Origin: Dactylosporangium sp. AC04546
GTDB taxonomy: Bacteria > Actinomycetota > Actinomycetes > Mycobacteriales > Micromonosporaceae
Length of the DNA stretch: 58,687 nucleotides
NCBI RefSeq assembly: GCF_022095675.1
Contig: NZ_JAHYSG010000079.1
Coordinates: forward strand, 1 to 58,687
Direction of reading: 5' to 3'
A program made the position numbers and the translations under genes. Shown in pieces: positions 1 to 7,776 of this stretch. Below the pieces are notes generated by a model that was not told the origin of the DNA, searched no databases, and was given only the letters and a program-made list of their open reading frames with translations. The stretch's first letter is position 1. Every line of letters starts with the position of its first letter.

Positions 1-363
1 ACCGGCGCTCCTCCCGCCGCTGAGCCTCCCGCCGCCACCGCGCCATCCACCCTCGTCGCGCCCGCTCCTGCCACTCCTGCCCCAGCCGCCGCACCACCCG
101 CCTACAACGTCTCCACTCCCGCCGCTCGCACCACTCCGGCCACCCTCGGCGGGTCGAGGAAGCGGCGGTTCTTTCGGCCGGTGCTTGTCGTCTGGGCCGC
201 TGGAGGCGGCCAGAGCGATCCGGTGGCGGGCTGGCGGCCGTGGTGTGAGGACGTCCGGTCGGTTGGCATCGACGGTGGACGTCATCTGGCCGAGGACGCG
301 CCGGAGGAGCTGGCGGCGGCGCTCGGGCAGTTTCTTGATCACGGGACCAGCCCCGTCTCGTAG
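1..363 (+). CDS. 3' fragment of an alpha/beta hydrolase (dehalogenase-like tail)
   Basis: The frame is open from the first base to a TAG at 361-363. The first 55 or so codons are Pro/Ala/Thr-rich low complexity. From about codon 61 the protein reads like the C-terminus of haloacetate-dehalogenase-type hydrolases: a PVLVVW strand, a D/W-containing loop, GGRHLAEDAPEE with the expected catalytic His, then a final amphipathic helix. Only this tail is inside the window, so no activity can be assigned. The Pro/Ala-rich stretch directly before the tail is not normal for the family, which suggests a truncated or fused gene. The last 25 bases overlap the 3' end of the convergent response regulator. 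Confidence 0.4.
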   Translation, partial: TGAPPAAEPPAATAPSTLVAPAPATPAPAAAPPAYNVSTPAARTTPATLGGSRKRRFFRPVLVVWAAGGGQSDPVAGWRPWCEDVRSVGIDGGRHLAEDAPEELAAALGQFLDHGTSPVS

Positions 364-992
364 GCCACGATCACGAGCTGAGCGCGGTCGCGGGCACTGA
401 GCTTGCCCAGGAGCCTGCCGACATGTGTCTTCACGGTGGCCAGGCTGAGGTGCAGGTGGTCGGCGATCTCTCCGTTGGACAGCCCGCGGCCGACCAGCGC
501 CAGCACCTCTCGCTCCCGGTCGGTCACGCCGTCGAGGTGGCGGGTCACCGGGCGGGCCGGCTGGGCCCGACTCGCGAACTCCGCGATCAAGCGACCCGTC
601 ACCGACGGCGCCAGCAGGCCCTCACCGCCGGCGACGACGCGGATGCCGTTGAGCAGCTCGGCCGGCGGGGTGTCCTTCAGCAGGAAGCCGCTGGCCCCGG
701 CCCGCAGCGCACCGAAGACATACTCGTCGAGATCGAACGTCGTCAGGATCAGCACGTGCGTGCCGGCCGTCCTCGGGTCGGCGCAGATCCGTCGAGTGGC
801 CTCGATGCCGTCCATGTCGGGCATCCGCACGTCCATCAGGACGACGTCGGGGTGGTGCTGAACGGCCAGCGCGACCGCCTCGTCGCCGGTGCCGGCCTCG
901 CCGACCGTGACGCAGTCGCCGCTCAGGTCAACCAGCACCCGGAAGCTTCCCCGCAGCAGCGCCTGGTCGTCGGCGATGAGCACCTGGATCAT
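339..992 (-). CDS. NarL/LuxR-family response regulator
   Basis: A 217-residue response regulator. The N-terminal receiver domain has the acidic pocket (IADD), phospho-acceptor Asp54 in VLMDVRMPD, the conserved Thr (LTTF) and Lys (LLKD). The C-terminal LuxR-type HTH starts at LTDREREVLALV and contains the recognition helix SLATVKTHVGRLL. The ATG at 992 overlaps the TGA of the upstream histidine kinase gene in an ATGA, so the pair is translationally coupled; longer upstream starts would lie inside the kinase gene and were not used. It probably receives phosphate from that kinase and may control the divergent ABC exporter; this target is inferred from position only. Confidence 0.93.
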   Translation of the reverse strand: MIQVLIADDQALLRGSFRVLVDLSGDCVTVGEAGTGDEAVALAVQHHPDVVLMDVRMPDMDGIEATRRICADPRTAGTHVLILTTFDLDEYVFGALRAGASGFLLKDTPPAELLNGIRVVAGGEGLLAPSVTGRLIAEFASRAQPARPVTRHLDGVTDREREVLALVGRGLSNGEIADHLHLSLATVKTHVGRLLGKLSARDRAQLVIVAYETGLVP

Positions 993-2197
993 CGGCCGCC
1001 GCCATAAGGAAGCCTCGCAACCACCGCGAATCCACCCTCGGATCGAGGACCGGCTCGGAACTCGCCGCCGTGCAGGGCGGTCCGCTCCCGCATGCCGATC
1101 AGGCCGTGCCCGGCAAGGCTGATCGTGGGCGGACGGGTGCCGTCGTCGGTGACCTCGACCCGGACCTCGGCGGGCCCCACGAGGACGTCGACTCGGCACG
1201 CGGTGGGCGCCGCGTGCTTGACCACGTTGGTCACCGCCTCCTGCACGATCCGGTACACGGCCAAGGCTACGTCCGCCGGCACCTCGGTCGATGCCTTGCC
1301 CACCGCGCCATCGCGGCGCACGTCAAGGTGGACGTCGACGCCACCGACCGCGGCCCGCTCGGCCAGGTCCGCCAAATCGTCGAGCCCGTGCGGCTGCCCG
1401 CCTGCTCCACCCGGACCGTCTTCGCGCAGCACGTCGAGCACCCGCCGGACCTCCGCCATCGCGGTCCGCCCGGTCTGCTCGATCGCCTGCAGCGCGCGCC
1501 GGGCCTCCTCCGGGCTCACATCCGCGACGTGGTTGCCGACGGACGCCTGCACCACGATGAGCGTCATCGTGTGGGCGATGACGTCGTGCAGCTCGCGGGC
1601 GACTCGGAGCCGCTCGTCGGTGGCGGCCTGCCGGACCGCCTGCTGGGCCGCCCGCTTGTTCTGCTGCCGTGCCACCCGCACCACGTAGCCGATCGCATAC
1701 GCCGGCCCGATGACGAGCACGGCATAACCGACCGACGTGGTCACCGACCACAACCACTGGCCGCCGCCCAGCTCCGTGGCCGGCCACAGCACATCACCGC
1801 CGGCCAGCGACGCGAGCACCAGAGCGACGCAGGCCACGGCGACCGGCCACGACTGACGGCGCGGCACGTCGGCCCCGAGCGTGTAGAGCGCCAGGATCAC
1901 GGCATAGGAGGGCGCGACCGCGGCGAACGACGGGATGATCCCCGACACCAGCGCCACCGCGGCGGCGACGCTGACGGCTCCGGCGACGACCCGCGGCGAC
2001 CATCGGCGGACCGCCACAGGCAGGCCGACGGCTGCGGCGACCAGCACCGACAACCAGACAGACTCCTGGGGGTTGCCGGCCTCCGGCTCGGCCCTGGCCG
2101 CATACAGACAGAGCAGCATCGCGATCGCCGCGAGGAGTGCGTCGATCGCAAAGCGCTCGGCCCGTCGGGGCTTGCGAAGCAGCAGGGCGTGAACCAC
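989..2197 (-). CDS. Membrane sensor histidine kinase (HisKA_3, DesK/NarX type)
   Basis: About 402 residues. The N-terminal half has five or six hydrophobic segments (LLAAIAMLLCLYAA, WLSVLVAAAVGLPVAV, VSVAAAVALVSGI and others) with almost no extracytoplasmic loop, as in intramembrane-sensing kinases. The dimerisation helix carries the phospho-acceptor His in ELHDVIAHTM. The HATPase_c domain has EAVTNVVKHA (N box), VTDDG and GHGLIGMRERTALHGG (G boxes). The start is placed at GTG 2197 (VVHALLLRKPRR), just before the first membrane segment; this is a choice, since the frame is open further upstream into the promoter of the divergent exporter. It is coupled to the response regulator and divergent from an ABC/FtsX exporter, the arrangement of antimicrobial-peptide or cell-wall stress modules. 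Confidence 0.88.
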   Translation of the reverse strand: MVHALLLRKPRRAERFAIDALLAAIAMLLCLYAARAEPEAGNPQESVWLSVLVAAAVGLPVAVRRWSPRVVAGAVSVAAAVALVSGIIPSFAAVAPSYAVILALYTLGADVPRRQSWPVAVACVALVLASLAGGDVLWPATELGGGQWLWSVTTSVGYAVLVIGPAYAIGYVVRVARQQNKRAAQQAVRQAATDERLRVARELHDVIAHTMTLIVVQASVGNHVADVSPEEARRALQAIEQTGRTAMAEVRRVLDVLREDGPGGAGGQPHGLDDLADLAERAAVGGVDVHLDVRRDGAVGKASTEVPADVALAVYRIVQEAVTNVVKHAAPTACRVDVLVGPAEVRVEVTDDGTRPPTISLAGHGLIGMRERTALHGGEFRAGPRSEGGFAVVARLPYGGGR

Positions 2198-2364
2198 GAA
2201 TCGACGGTAGCTGTCGGGCCGGGCTGGCGCGTCGGCTCCAGATCCGTCATCCCCAGGTATGACTTCGAGCCTCCTGAGGCCCCGCAGTCCGACCCTGGGT
2301 GGATCGAAAAGTGCCCATTGCGGTCCGACGCGGAACGTCACCCGATCGCGGGACAGTGGCCGCC

Positions 2365-3039
2365 ATGACGACACAGACGGTGGTACTGCAGGACGTCCGG
2401 GCCGTGTTCGGCACCGGCACCCGGCAGGTGACCGCGCTCGACAGCGTCTCCGTGACGTTCGAGCGCGGCCGGTTCGCCGCGGTGATGGGGCCGTCCGGCT
2501 CCGGCAAGTCAACACTGCTGCATTGCGCCGCCGGTCTCGACCGCCCGGCCTCCGGGACGGTGAGCATCGACGGCACCCGGCTCGACGGCCTCAGCGAGGA
2601 TGCGCTGACCAGGCTGCGGCGCGATCGGATCGGCTTCGTGTTCCAAGCGTTCAACCTGGTGTCCGCGCTCACCGCCGAGCAAAACGTCGCGCTGCCGCTG
2701 CGGCTCGCCGGGCGCCGCCCGCCCGCGGCCGAGGTGACGTCGGCGCTCGACGCCGTCGGCTTGGCCGGCCGGGCCGGGCACCGCCCGATTGAGCTGTCGG
2801 GCGGCGAGCAGCAGCGGGTGGCGGTCGCCCGGGCGCTGATCAGCCGCCCGGCCGTGATCTTCGCCGACGAGCCGACCGGGGCACTCGACAGCGTCACCTC
2901 GAAGCAGGTGTTGCAGCTGCTGCGGGCCCTCGTCGACGAGCACGACCTGACGGTCGTGATGGTCACCCACGACCCTGAAGCGGCCGGATACGCGGACCGG
3001 ATCGTGACCCTCGCCGACGGACGGGTCGTCTCGTGCTGA
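2365..3039 (+). CDS. ABC transporter ATP-binding protein (MacB/LolD-like)
   Basis: A 224-residue ATPase of the MacB/LolD/BceA group. It has Walker A GPSGSGKST (residues 42-50), a Q-loop in FVFQAFNLV, signature LSGGEQQR, Walker B VIFADEPTGALD and the switch His in VTHD. The ATG at 2365 is chosen because the family begins two strands before Walker A; an upstream in-frame start at 2299 would add 22 unrelated residues. Its stop overlaps the GTG start of the FtsX-type permease, so the two form one transporter. It is divergent from the kinase/regulator pair, with about 170 bp of shared promoter region. Substrate is not known; lipoprotein or antimicrobial extrusion is the family norm. Confidence 0.92.
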   Translation: MTTQTVVLQDVRAVFGTGTRQVTALDSVSVTFERGRFAAVMGPSGSGKSTLLHCAAGLDRPASGTVSIDGTRLDGLSEDALTRLRRDRIGFVFQAFNLVSALTAEQNVALPLRLAGRRPPAAEVTSALDAVGLAGRAGHRPIELSGGEQQRVAVARALISRPAVIFADEPTGALDSVTSKQVLQLLRALVDEHDLTVVMVTHDPEAAGYADRIVTLADGRVVSC

Positions 3040-5360
3040 GGCGGGTCATCGGCGCGTTCGTCGCGGTCGCGATCGGCGTGGCCCTTGTGGCGGCCGCGAC
3101 GCTGCTACTCGCGTCCGGCCAGGCCAAGGTGCCGGACCGGTTCGCGGCAGCGCCGGTCGTGGTGGCCGGGCCGGAGGCCAGCACGCCGGGCATACCCTTC
3201 CCGCCCGCGCGGCCCTGGTCGTCGGCCGACGCCGCGGCCCTCTCCGCCCGGCTGGCCGCCCTGCCCGGGGTCGCGGAGGCCGTGCCCGACCGCACCTTCT
3301 ACGCCCAGGTGTCCGGCCATGAACAGGACACAGTCGAGGGCCACGGCTGGTCGAGCGCGCGCCTCGGCGACCTGAAACTCACGGCAGGAGCGCCCCCGGC
3401 CCGGCCCGGTGAGGTCGTCGTCGGCGAGCGGGTCGGTGCCGAGCCGGGCACGGCGATCACGCTGTTGACGGCGAGCGGACCACAGCGATACCTCGTGACT
3501 GGTGTCGTCGCCGCACCGCTGATCTTCGTCGCGGACGACGTCGCCGCCGAACTTGCGCCGGGTGTCCGAGCGATCGGGCTCCGGCTCGAGTCCGGCGCCG
3601 GCACGGACCGGGTCGCCGCCGGTGCGCGGGACGTCGTCGGCATGGGCGGCCGGGTGCTCACCGGCGACGGGCGGGGTGCGCTCGAGCCGCGGGCCGACGC
3701 CCGGCTGCGCTGGATCGGCATGCAGGTGCTCACGGGCACCGCCGCGCTCGGCGGGTTCGTGACGGTGTTCGTCGTGGCGTCGACGTTCGCCTTCACGGTC
3801 GGCCAGCGGCGCCGCGAGCTCGGTCTGTTCCGGGCGATCGGCGCGACACCCGGGCAGGTCCGGCGCATGGTGCTGGGCGAGGCGCTCGCCGTCGGCGCGA
3901 TCGGCTCGGTCGCCGGGCTGCTCGCGGGTGCGGCGCTCGCGCCCGTCGTGGGGCGGATCCTCGTCGGCGCCCGGTTGGAGCCGGCGACGTTCGAGGTCCG
4001 GTTCGAGGTCTGGCCGGTGCTGGTCTCGCTTGCGGTCGGGCCGGTGGTGGCCGTGCTCGGCGCGTGGTCGGCGGCCCGGCGGGCCGCGCGGGTCCGGCCG
4101 CTGGAGGCGCTGCGCGAGGCTGCCGTGGAGCAGCGGCCGATGGGGTGGGCCCGGTGGATGCTCGGCGGCGTTCTGCTCGCGGTGGGCATCGCGCTGGCCA
4201 TTGGTACCGCCGCGACCGATGACGTGCAGAACGGTGCGACGTTCGCCCTGTACAGCGCCATGGCACTGGTCACCGGTATGACGGTGCTCGCGCCGGCCGC
4301 GGTGCCGCCGATCGTGCGGCTGTGCCGCCTGCCGGTGCGCACCAAGGGCGGTGCGGTCGGGCTGCTGGTGCGGGAGAGCGCGCTGACGGCCGCCCGGCGG
4401 ACGGCTTCGACGGCGGCGCCGGTGCTGCTCACGGTGGCGTTCGCGGTGCTGGTCGCAGGGATGGTCCGCACGTCGACGGAGGCGTACGCGGCCGGTCGGG
4501 CGGCCGATGCCGATGCCGGCTGGACGGTGGTGCCGCAGGACGGTGTGCCAGGCCTCGGCGAGGCGGTCGTCGCGGCGGTGCCCGGTCGTGGGTTGTTGCC
4601 GACGACGGCGTACGTCGATGTGGGGAACAAGGTCGAGGCGCGGTCGGTGGCCGGCGTCGACCGGCCGGGCCTGACCGGCGACGGCGTGGTCGTGCTGGCG
4701 GGGTCGGGGCGGCGGGTCGGTGAGACGTTCCCGGTCGTCTTCGCGGACGGCGCGCAGGTGACGCTCCGGGTCACAGCGGTGGAGCCGGACGGATCGCTGC
4801 CGGTCGAGTTCCTCGTGGCGCGCGACGTGGTGCGGCGGCACGATCCGTCGGCGCTGACGCCCGCGATCCAGCTCGCCGAACGGGTCGGGGTGCCGGCGGG
4901 AGTGGGGGCGCGGGTCGTCGACGTGGCGACCTGGGCGGCCGAGGCGGATGCTGAGGAGGACCGGCTGGTGTGGGTGTTCACGCTGCTGCTGATCGGGGTG
5001 TCGGCTGGGTACGGGGCGATCGCGGTGGCGAACACGCTGCTCATGGCGGCGGCCGGGCGGGCGCCTGACCTGCGGGTGCTGCGGCTGACGGGGGCGACCC
5101 GGCGCCAGGTGACCGGGTTCGTGTTAGCCGAGTCGTCGCTGGTCGTCCTGATCGGCGCTGTGCTCGGTGGGGCGGTCGCGTTCGGTGCCCTGCTGAGCAT
5201 CCGGGCCGGGCTGAGCGAGCAGGTCGGCGCCCCGGTCGCGCTCGTCGTGCCGTGGCCGGTGGTCGCCGGCGTGGTCGGGCTGTGCCTGCTGCTCGCGATG
5301 CTGGCCGGGGTGGCGACCAGCCGGCGGGCCTGGGTGGACACCAACCGCCTGACCAGCTGA
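3033..5360 (+). CDS. FtsX-like ABC transporter permease (duplicated FtsX domains)
   Basis: A 775-residue permease starting at GTG 3033, overlapping the end of the ATPase gene. A first membrane segment follows at residues 1-30, then a large extracytoplasmic domain, then an FtsX domain of three or four membrane segments (GFVTVFVVASTFAFTV onward, with RRRELGLFRAIGATPGQVRRMVL). A second extracytoplasmic domain and a second FtsX domain follow (VFTLLLIGVSAGYGAIAV, then LRVLRLTGATRRQVTGFVL). This is the usual ten-segment layout of single-chain MacB/BceB-like permeases in actinobacteria. With its ATPase it should export a hydrophobic or peptide substrate, or act mechanically on the envelope; the substrate cannot be read from sequence. 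Confidence 0.9.
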   Translation: MLRRVIGAFVAVAIGVALVAAATLLLASGQAKVPDRFAAAPVVVAGPEASTPGIPFPPARPWSSADAAALSARLAALPGVAEAVPDRTFYAQVSGHEQDTVEGHGWSSARLGDLKLTAGAPPARPGEVVVGERVGAEPGTAITLLTASGPQRYLVTGVVAAPLIFVADDVAAELAPGVRAIGLRLESGAGTDRVAAGARDVVGMGGRVLTGDGRGALEPRADARLRWIGMQVLTGTAALGGFVTVFVVASTFAFTVGQRRRELGLFRAIGATPGQVRRMVLGEALAVGAIGSVAGLLAGAALAPVVGRILVGARLEPATFEVRFEVWPVLVSLAVGPVVAVLGAWSAARRAARVRPLEALREAAVEQRPMGWARWMLGGVLLAVGIALAIGTAATDDVQNGATFALYSAMALVTGMTVLAPAAVPPIVRLCRLPVRTKGGAVGLLVRESALTAARRTASTAAPVLLTVAFAVLVAGMVRTSTEAYAAGRAADADAGWTVVPQDGVPGLGEAVVAAVPGRGLLPTTAYVDVGNKVEARSVAGVDRPGLTGDGVVVLAGSGRRVGETFPVVFADGAQVTLRVTAVEPDGSLPVEFLVARDVVRRHDPSALTPAIQLAERVGVPAGVGARVVDVATWAAEADAEEDRLVWVFTLLLIGVSAGYGAIAVANTLLMAAAGRAPDLRVLRLTGATRRQVTGFVLAESSLVVLIGAVLGGAVAFGALLSIRAGLSEQVGAPVALVVPWPVVAGVVGLCLLLAMLAGVATSRRAWVDTNRLTS

Positions 5361-5397
5361 CCGCGACCGGTCCGGACGAAGCTGCACCCCGGGCCAC

Positions 5398-5560
5398 GGT
5401 GGCCCACCCGCGGTGGCCCACCCGCGGCGGCCAGGACCGCGGCGGCCAGGACCGCGGCGGCCAGGACCGCGGTGGCCAGGACCGCGGTGGCCAGGACCGC
5501 GGTGGCCAGGACCGCGGTGGCCAGGACCACCACGGGCCGCGCCACCACGGGCCGCGCCAC
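5398..5560. repeat. 15-bp minisatellite between FtsX permease and Rieske gene
   Basis: Three adjoining tandem blocks: two 14-bp units (GGTGGCCCACCCGC, 5398-5425), seven 15-bp units (GGYGGCCAGGACCGC, 5426-5530, first three with C, last four with T at the variable base) and two 15-bp units (CACGGGCCGCGCCAC, 5531-5560). The 15-bp unit keeps frame, so both strands stay open (GGQDR repeats on plus, HRGPG on minus), but no start, ribosome site or homologous protein supports a gene. The rest of the gap 5361-5728 holds only GC-rich DNA without recognisable genes. Tandem near-identity suggests recent slippage. Confidence 0.9.
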
Positions 5561-5728
5561 GGTCGGTGCCGCGAGCCGGGAAGGGCGCGGCCGTCGGAAG
5601 GCAAGGACGTCCGCGGGCGCAGTCGGGGCCGCGGGCGGAGGCTGCCGTTGGAGTTGGGGGTGAGCAGCCGCGCGCCCGGTCCGCCGTCCCTGGTGGGCGG
5701 TGGGCCGGGCGCGCGACCTCTGTGGGAG

Positions 5729-6232
5729 TTAAGCCTTCTTGATTGCGTCGCCGTCGACCTTGATGGCCACTGCGGCCAGGGCCTTCTTGGCCGGGCCGCC
5801 GGCCACGGAGCCGTCGGCGACCTTGAACTTGCTGCCGTGGCACGGGCAGTTGATCGTGCCGTCGGAGACGTCTCCCACTACGCAGCCGGCGTGGGTGCAG
5901 ATTGCGGTGAAGCACTTGAAGGTGCCTGCTGTTGGTTGAGTTACGACGATCTTCTCGTTCTCGAAGACCTTGCCGCCGCCTACCGGGATGTCGCTCGTCT
6001 TGGCGAAACCGGCGCCACCGCCACCGCCACCGCCGTTGCCGGTGCCGCCGCCGGTGCCCGCGTCGGTCGTGCCCGTCCCGCCGGCGGCTGCGCCGGTGTC
6101 GGCGGGCGGGCCGGGGTTGGCGCCGTTGTTGGTGCCTGTGTCGCCGTATGCGGCGCAGCCGGCCAAGGCCGCTGTCATGCCCGCCGCGGCGGTACCTGCC
6201 AGGAGGGTTCGGCGGGTTGTCTGGTTGGTCAT
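5729..6232 (-). CDS. Rieske [2Fe-2S] lipoprotein with Tat-type signal
   Basis: A 167-residue secreted electron carrier. The N-terminus has a twin Arg (TTRRTLLAG), a hydrophobic stretch and lipobox LAGC with Cys26, so it is predicted to be Tat-exported and lipid-anchored. A 45-residue Gly/Thr/Pro linker leads to a compact Rieske domain: box 1 CTHAGC (Cys112, His114, disulphide Cys117) and box 2 CPCHGS (Cys129, Cys131, His132), so cluster ligands and the disulphide pair are all present. ATG 6232 is used because it gives the signal peptide directly. It is the last gene of a three-gene operon behind a b-type-cytochrome-like membrane protein, which suggests an extracytoplasmic electron-transfer pair; the partner substrate is unknown. 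Confidence 0.92.
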   Translation of the reverse strand: MTNQTTRRTLLAGTAAAGMTAALAGCAAYGDTGTNNGANPGPPADTGAAAGGTGTTDAGTGGGTGNGGGGGGGAGFAKTSDIPVGGGKVFENEKIVVTQPTAGTFKCFTAICTHAGCVVGDVSDGTINCPCHGSKFKVADGSVAGGPAKKALAAVAIKVDGDAIKKA

Positions 6233-6246
6233 GTCGTGCAGCCCTT

Positions 6247-6906
6247 TCAGAACTTGACGCCGAAGGTGGTGAAGAACCACAGCGCGGAGGTGACGAACAG
6301 GCCCGATAAGGCCGTGAAGACCAGGCCGCCGAAGAGTGGCAGGGCCCAGTTCGGGACGCCCTTCTTGGCCAGGAGCAGCATCTTCGTGGCGAACGTGCCG
6401 TAGAAGAAGCAGCCCAGCAAGGAGTGGGCCAGGACGCGGGTGTCGTAGTTCGCGAAGCCCAGCGCGTAGAGGCAGTGCAGCGCGACCGGGATCGAGGTGA
6501 TGAACGCGAGGCGGCCCGACCAGCGGTGGACCGCGCCCAGCCATGAGGCGCCGGTGAAGAGCTTGATCTTGCCGTACATCACCAGGGCGGTGAAGAGCTG
6601 CACCAGGGCCAGGAAGCCGGCCAGCGTCGCGAGCCAGACCTTGACCGTCTGCGGGCTGGAAAATCCCGCCACGTTCACCGCGATGCCCGTCGGCTCGTGG
6701 AGCTTGCCGTACACGCCCAGGGCGGCGGCCACCAGGCAGCCGACCAGGACGGGGACGATGAGCGTCGCAGCGGTCTTCGGCGACGATGAAGGCGACGGGG
6801 ATGGCGAGGGAGAAGACGACGGAGAAGGAAGCGCAGGCGGTACAACGGGGGAAGGGGTGGGCCAGGAGTCCGTCACGGGGAGCGGCTGGTCCATGGGGGC
6901 AGACAT
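6247..6906 (-). CDS. DUF6529-like four-helix membrane protein (cytochrome-b-like)
   Basis: A 219-residue membrane protein. After a Pro/Ser-rich cytoplasmic N-terminus (SPSPSPSPSS) there are about five hydrophobic segments: LIVPVLVGCLVAAALGV, VWLATLAGFLALVQLFTALVM, LAFITSIPVALHCLYALGF, VLAHSLLGCFFYGTFATKML and FGGLVFTALSGLFVTSALWFF. Histidines sit in or next to the membrane segments (VHRWSGR, ALHCLYAL, LAHSLLG), compatible with bis-His haem ligation as in cytochrome b561-type proteins. I recognise the family only as an uncharacterised one often beside Rieske genes. It is 14 bp upstream of the Rieske gene and downstream of an exported protein gene. The haem and redox role is inference from His spacing and context. 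Confidence 0.75.
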   Translation of the reverse strand: MSAPMDQPLPVTDSWPTPSPVVPPALPSPSSSPSPSPSPSSSPKTAATLIVPVLVGCLVAAALGVYGKLHEPTGIAVNVAGFSSPQTVKVWLATLAGFLALVQLFTALVMYGKIKLFTGASWLGAVHRWSGRLAFITSIPVALHCLYALGFANYDTRVLAHSLLGCFFYGTFATKMLLLAKKGVPNWALPLFGGLVFTALSGLFVTSALWFFTTFGVKF

Positions 6907-6919
6907 CGCAAGCGCTCCC

Positions 6920-7606
6920 TTACGCGGCCGGGGCCGAGGATTCGATGGTGATCACGGTGCCGTCGACGGTGACGGTCTTGGAGTTGACGTTGAACGCGGG
7001 CGCCGGCTTGGCGGTGCCGCCGGTGCTGTCGACGCCGACCTGGGTGCCGTCCGGCAGGACGACCCAGCTCGCGTCGAGGCGGTTGCGCAGGGTCGTGGCC
7101 GAGCGGTACAGGCCCGACGGCGGAGCGGCCGGCTTGATCGCGAACTCCCACGTCTTGCTGCCCGCGGTGACGCTGCCCGAGGCCACGCCGTTGCCATAGG
7201 TGCCCTTGAGGCTGCCCTTCGGGCCCTTCAGGTCGATCTGCCCGTTGGCCATCGTGCCTTCCAGCCACGCCTCGGCGGACTTGCCGTCGCAGACGTAGGC
7301 GATCGCCTTGCCCTTGTTGACCACGATCGCGAGCGACGCGACCCCGGACTTCACCGAGCCCGCGTAGGTCTGCGTGCCCTGCTGGCCGGCCGGGCCGCTG
7401 CCGTCGCCGACGACCGCCGGCGAAGAGGCGGGCGCGGAAGGTGACGGCGATGGCGACGACGCCACGGACGTGGCGACAGAAGCGGCCGCCGAAGCGGCGG
7501 TGTTGTTGCGAGCGACGTCATTGCTGAGGTCGACGTTGAGCGTGTAGATGACGCCGGCAACGACCAGTCCGACGCCGAGCGTGATGATCGGTCCCTTGAG
7601 CTTCAT
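6920..7606 (-). CDS. Membrane-anchored exported protein, unknown function
   Basis: About 228 residues starting at ATG 7606. Residues 1-25 contain one membrane segment (PIITLGVGLVVAGVIYTLNV) acting as signal anchor, then an Ala/Ser/Pro-rich linker (residues 35-75) and a beta-rich extracytoplasmic domain (SVKSGVASLAIVVNKGKAIAYVCDGKSAEAW cut here into its hallmark: VCDGKSAEAWLEG). It is the promoter-proximal gene of the operon with the DUF6529-like protein and the Rieske lipoprotein, 14 bp apart, so it probably belongs to the same envelope redox unit, perhaps as a scaffold or sensor. No catalytic motif is visible and a function cannot be named. Confidence 0.75.
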   Translation of the reverse strand: MKLKGPIITLGVGLVVAGVIYTLNVDLSNDVARNNTAASAAASVATSVASSPSPSPSAPASSPAVVGDGSGPAGQQGTQTYAGSVKSGVASLAIVVNKGKAIAYVCDGKSAEAWLEGTMANGQIDLKGPKGSLKGTYGNGVASGSVTAGSKTWEFAIKPAAPPSGLYRSATTLRNRLDASWVVLPDGTQVGVDSTGGTAKPAPAFNVNSKTVTVDGTVITIESSAPAA

Positions 7607-7707
7607 CGAGTACTCCCACAGATCGGGTCCAGAGCCGGCAGGCCCCGACCCAAAGCAGCTAGAACGTGCTGTCGGTGAATATGAGACCGAGGTTGGCGTA
7701 GCGTGTC

Positions 7708-7723
7708 TGCGTCCAAAGACGCA
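7708..7723. promoter_or_regulatory. Palindrome in cyclase/Rieske-operon divergent promoter
   Basis: TGCGTC-CAAA-GACGCA is a perfect 6+6 inverted repeat 53 bp upstream of the cyclase start and 100 bp upstream of the divergent operon, in the only stretch between them (7607-7776). Given the Crp-type protein encoded in the cyclase operon, it is a candidate autoregulatory operator, but it is not a canonical Crp half-site and no binding is shown. Confidence 0.35.
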
Positions 7724-7776
7724 CAACGCAACTGCTGCAATGTCGCCAACGTGACCAGTGAAGGGTGGGTGCGTCG

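Noticed and set aside
5426..5530. Tandem repeats considered as a CRISPR array.
   Set aside because: Units are 15 bp without spacers and no cas genes are present.
5252..6403. Long plus-strand open frame across the minisatellite and antisense to the Rieske gene.
   Set aside because: It reads GGQDR repeats, has no ribosome site and lies opposite a gene with clear Rieske and signal motifs; the open frame follows from the 15-bp period and high GC.
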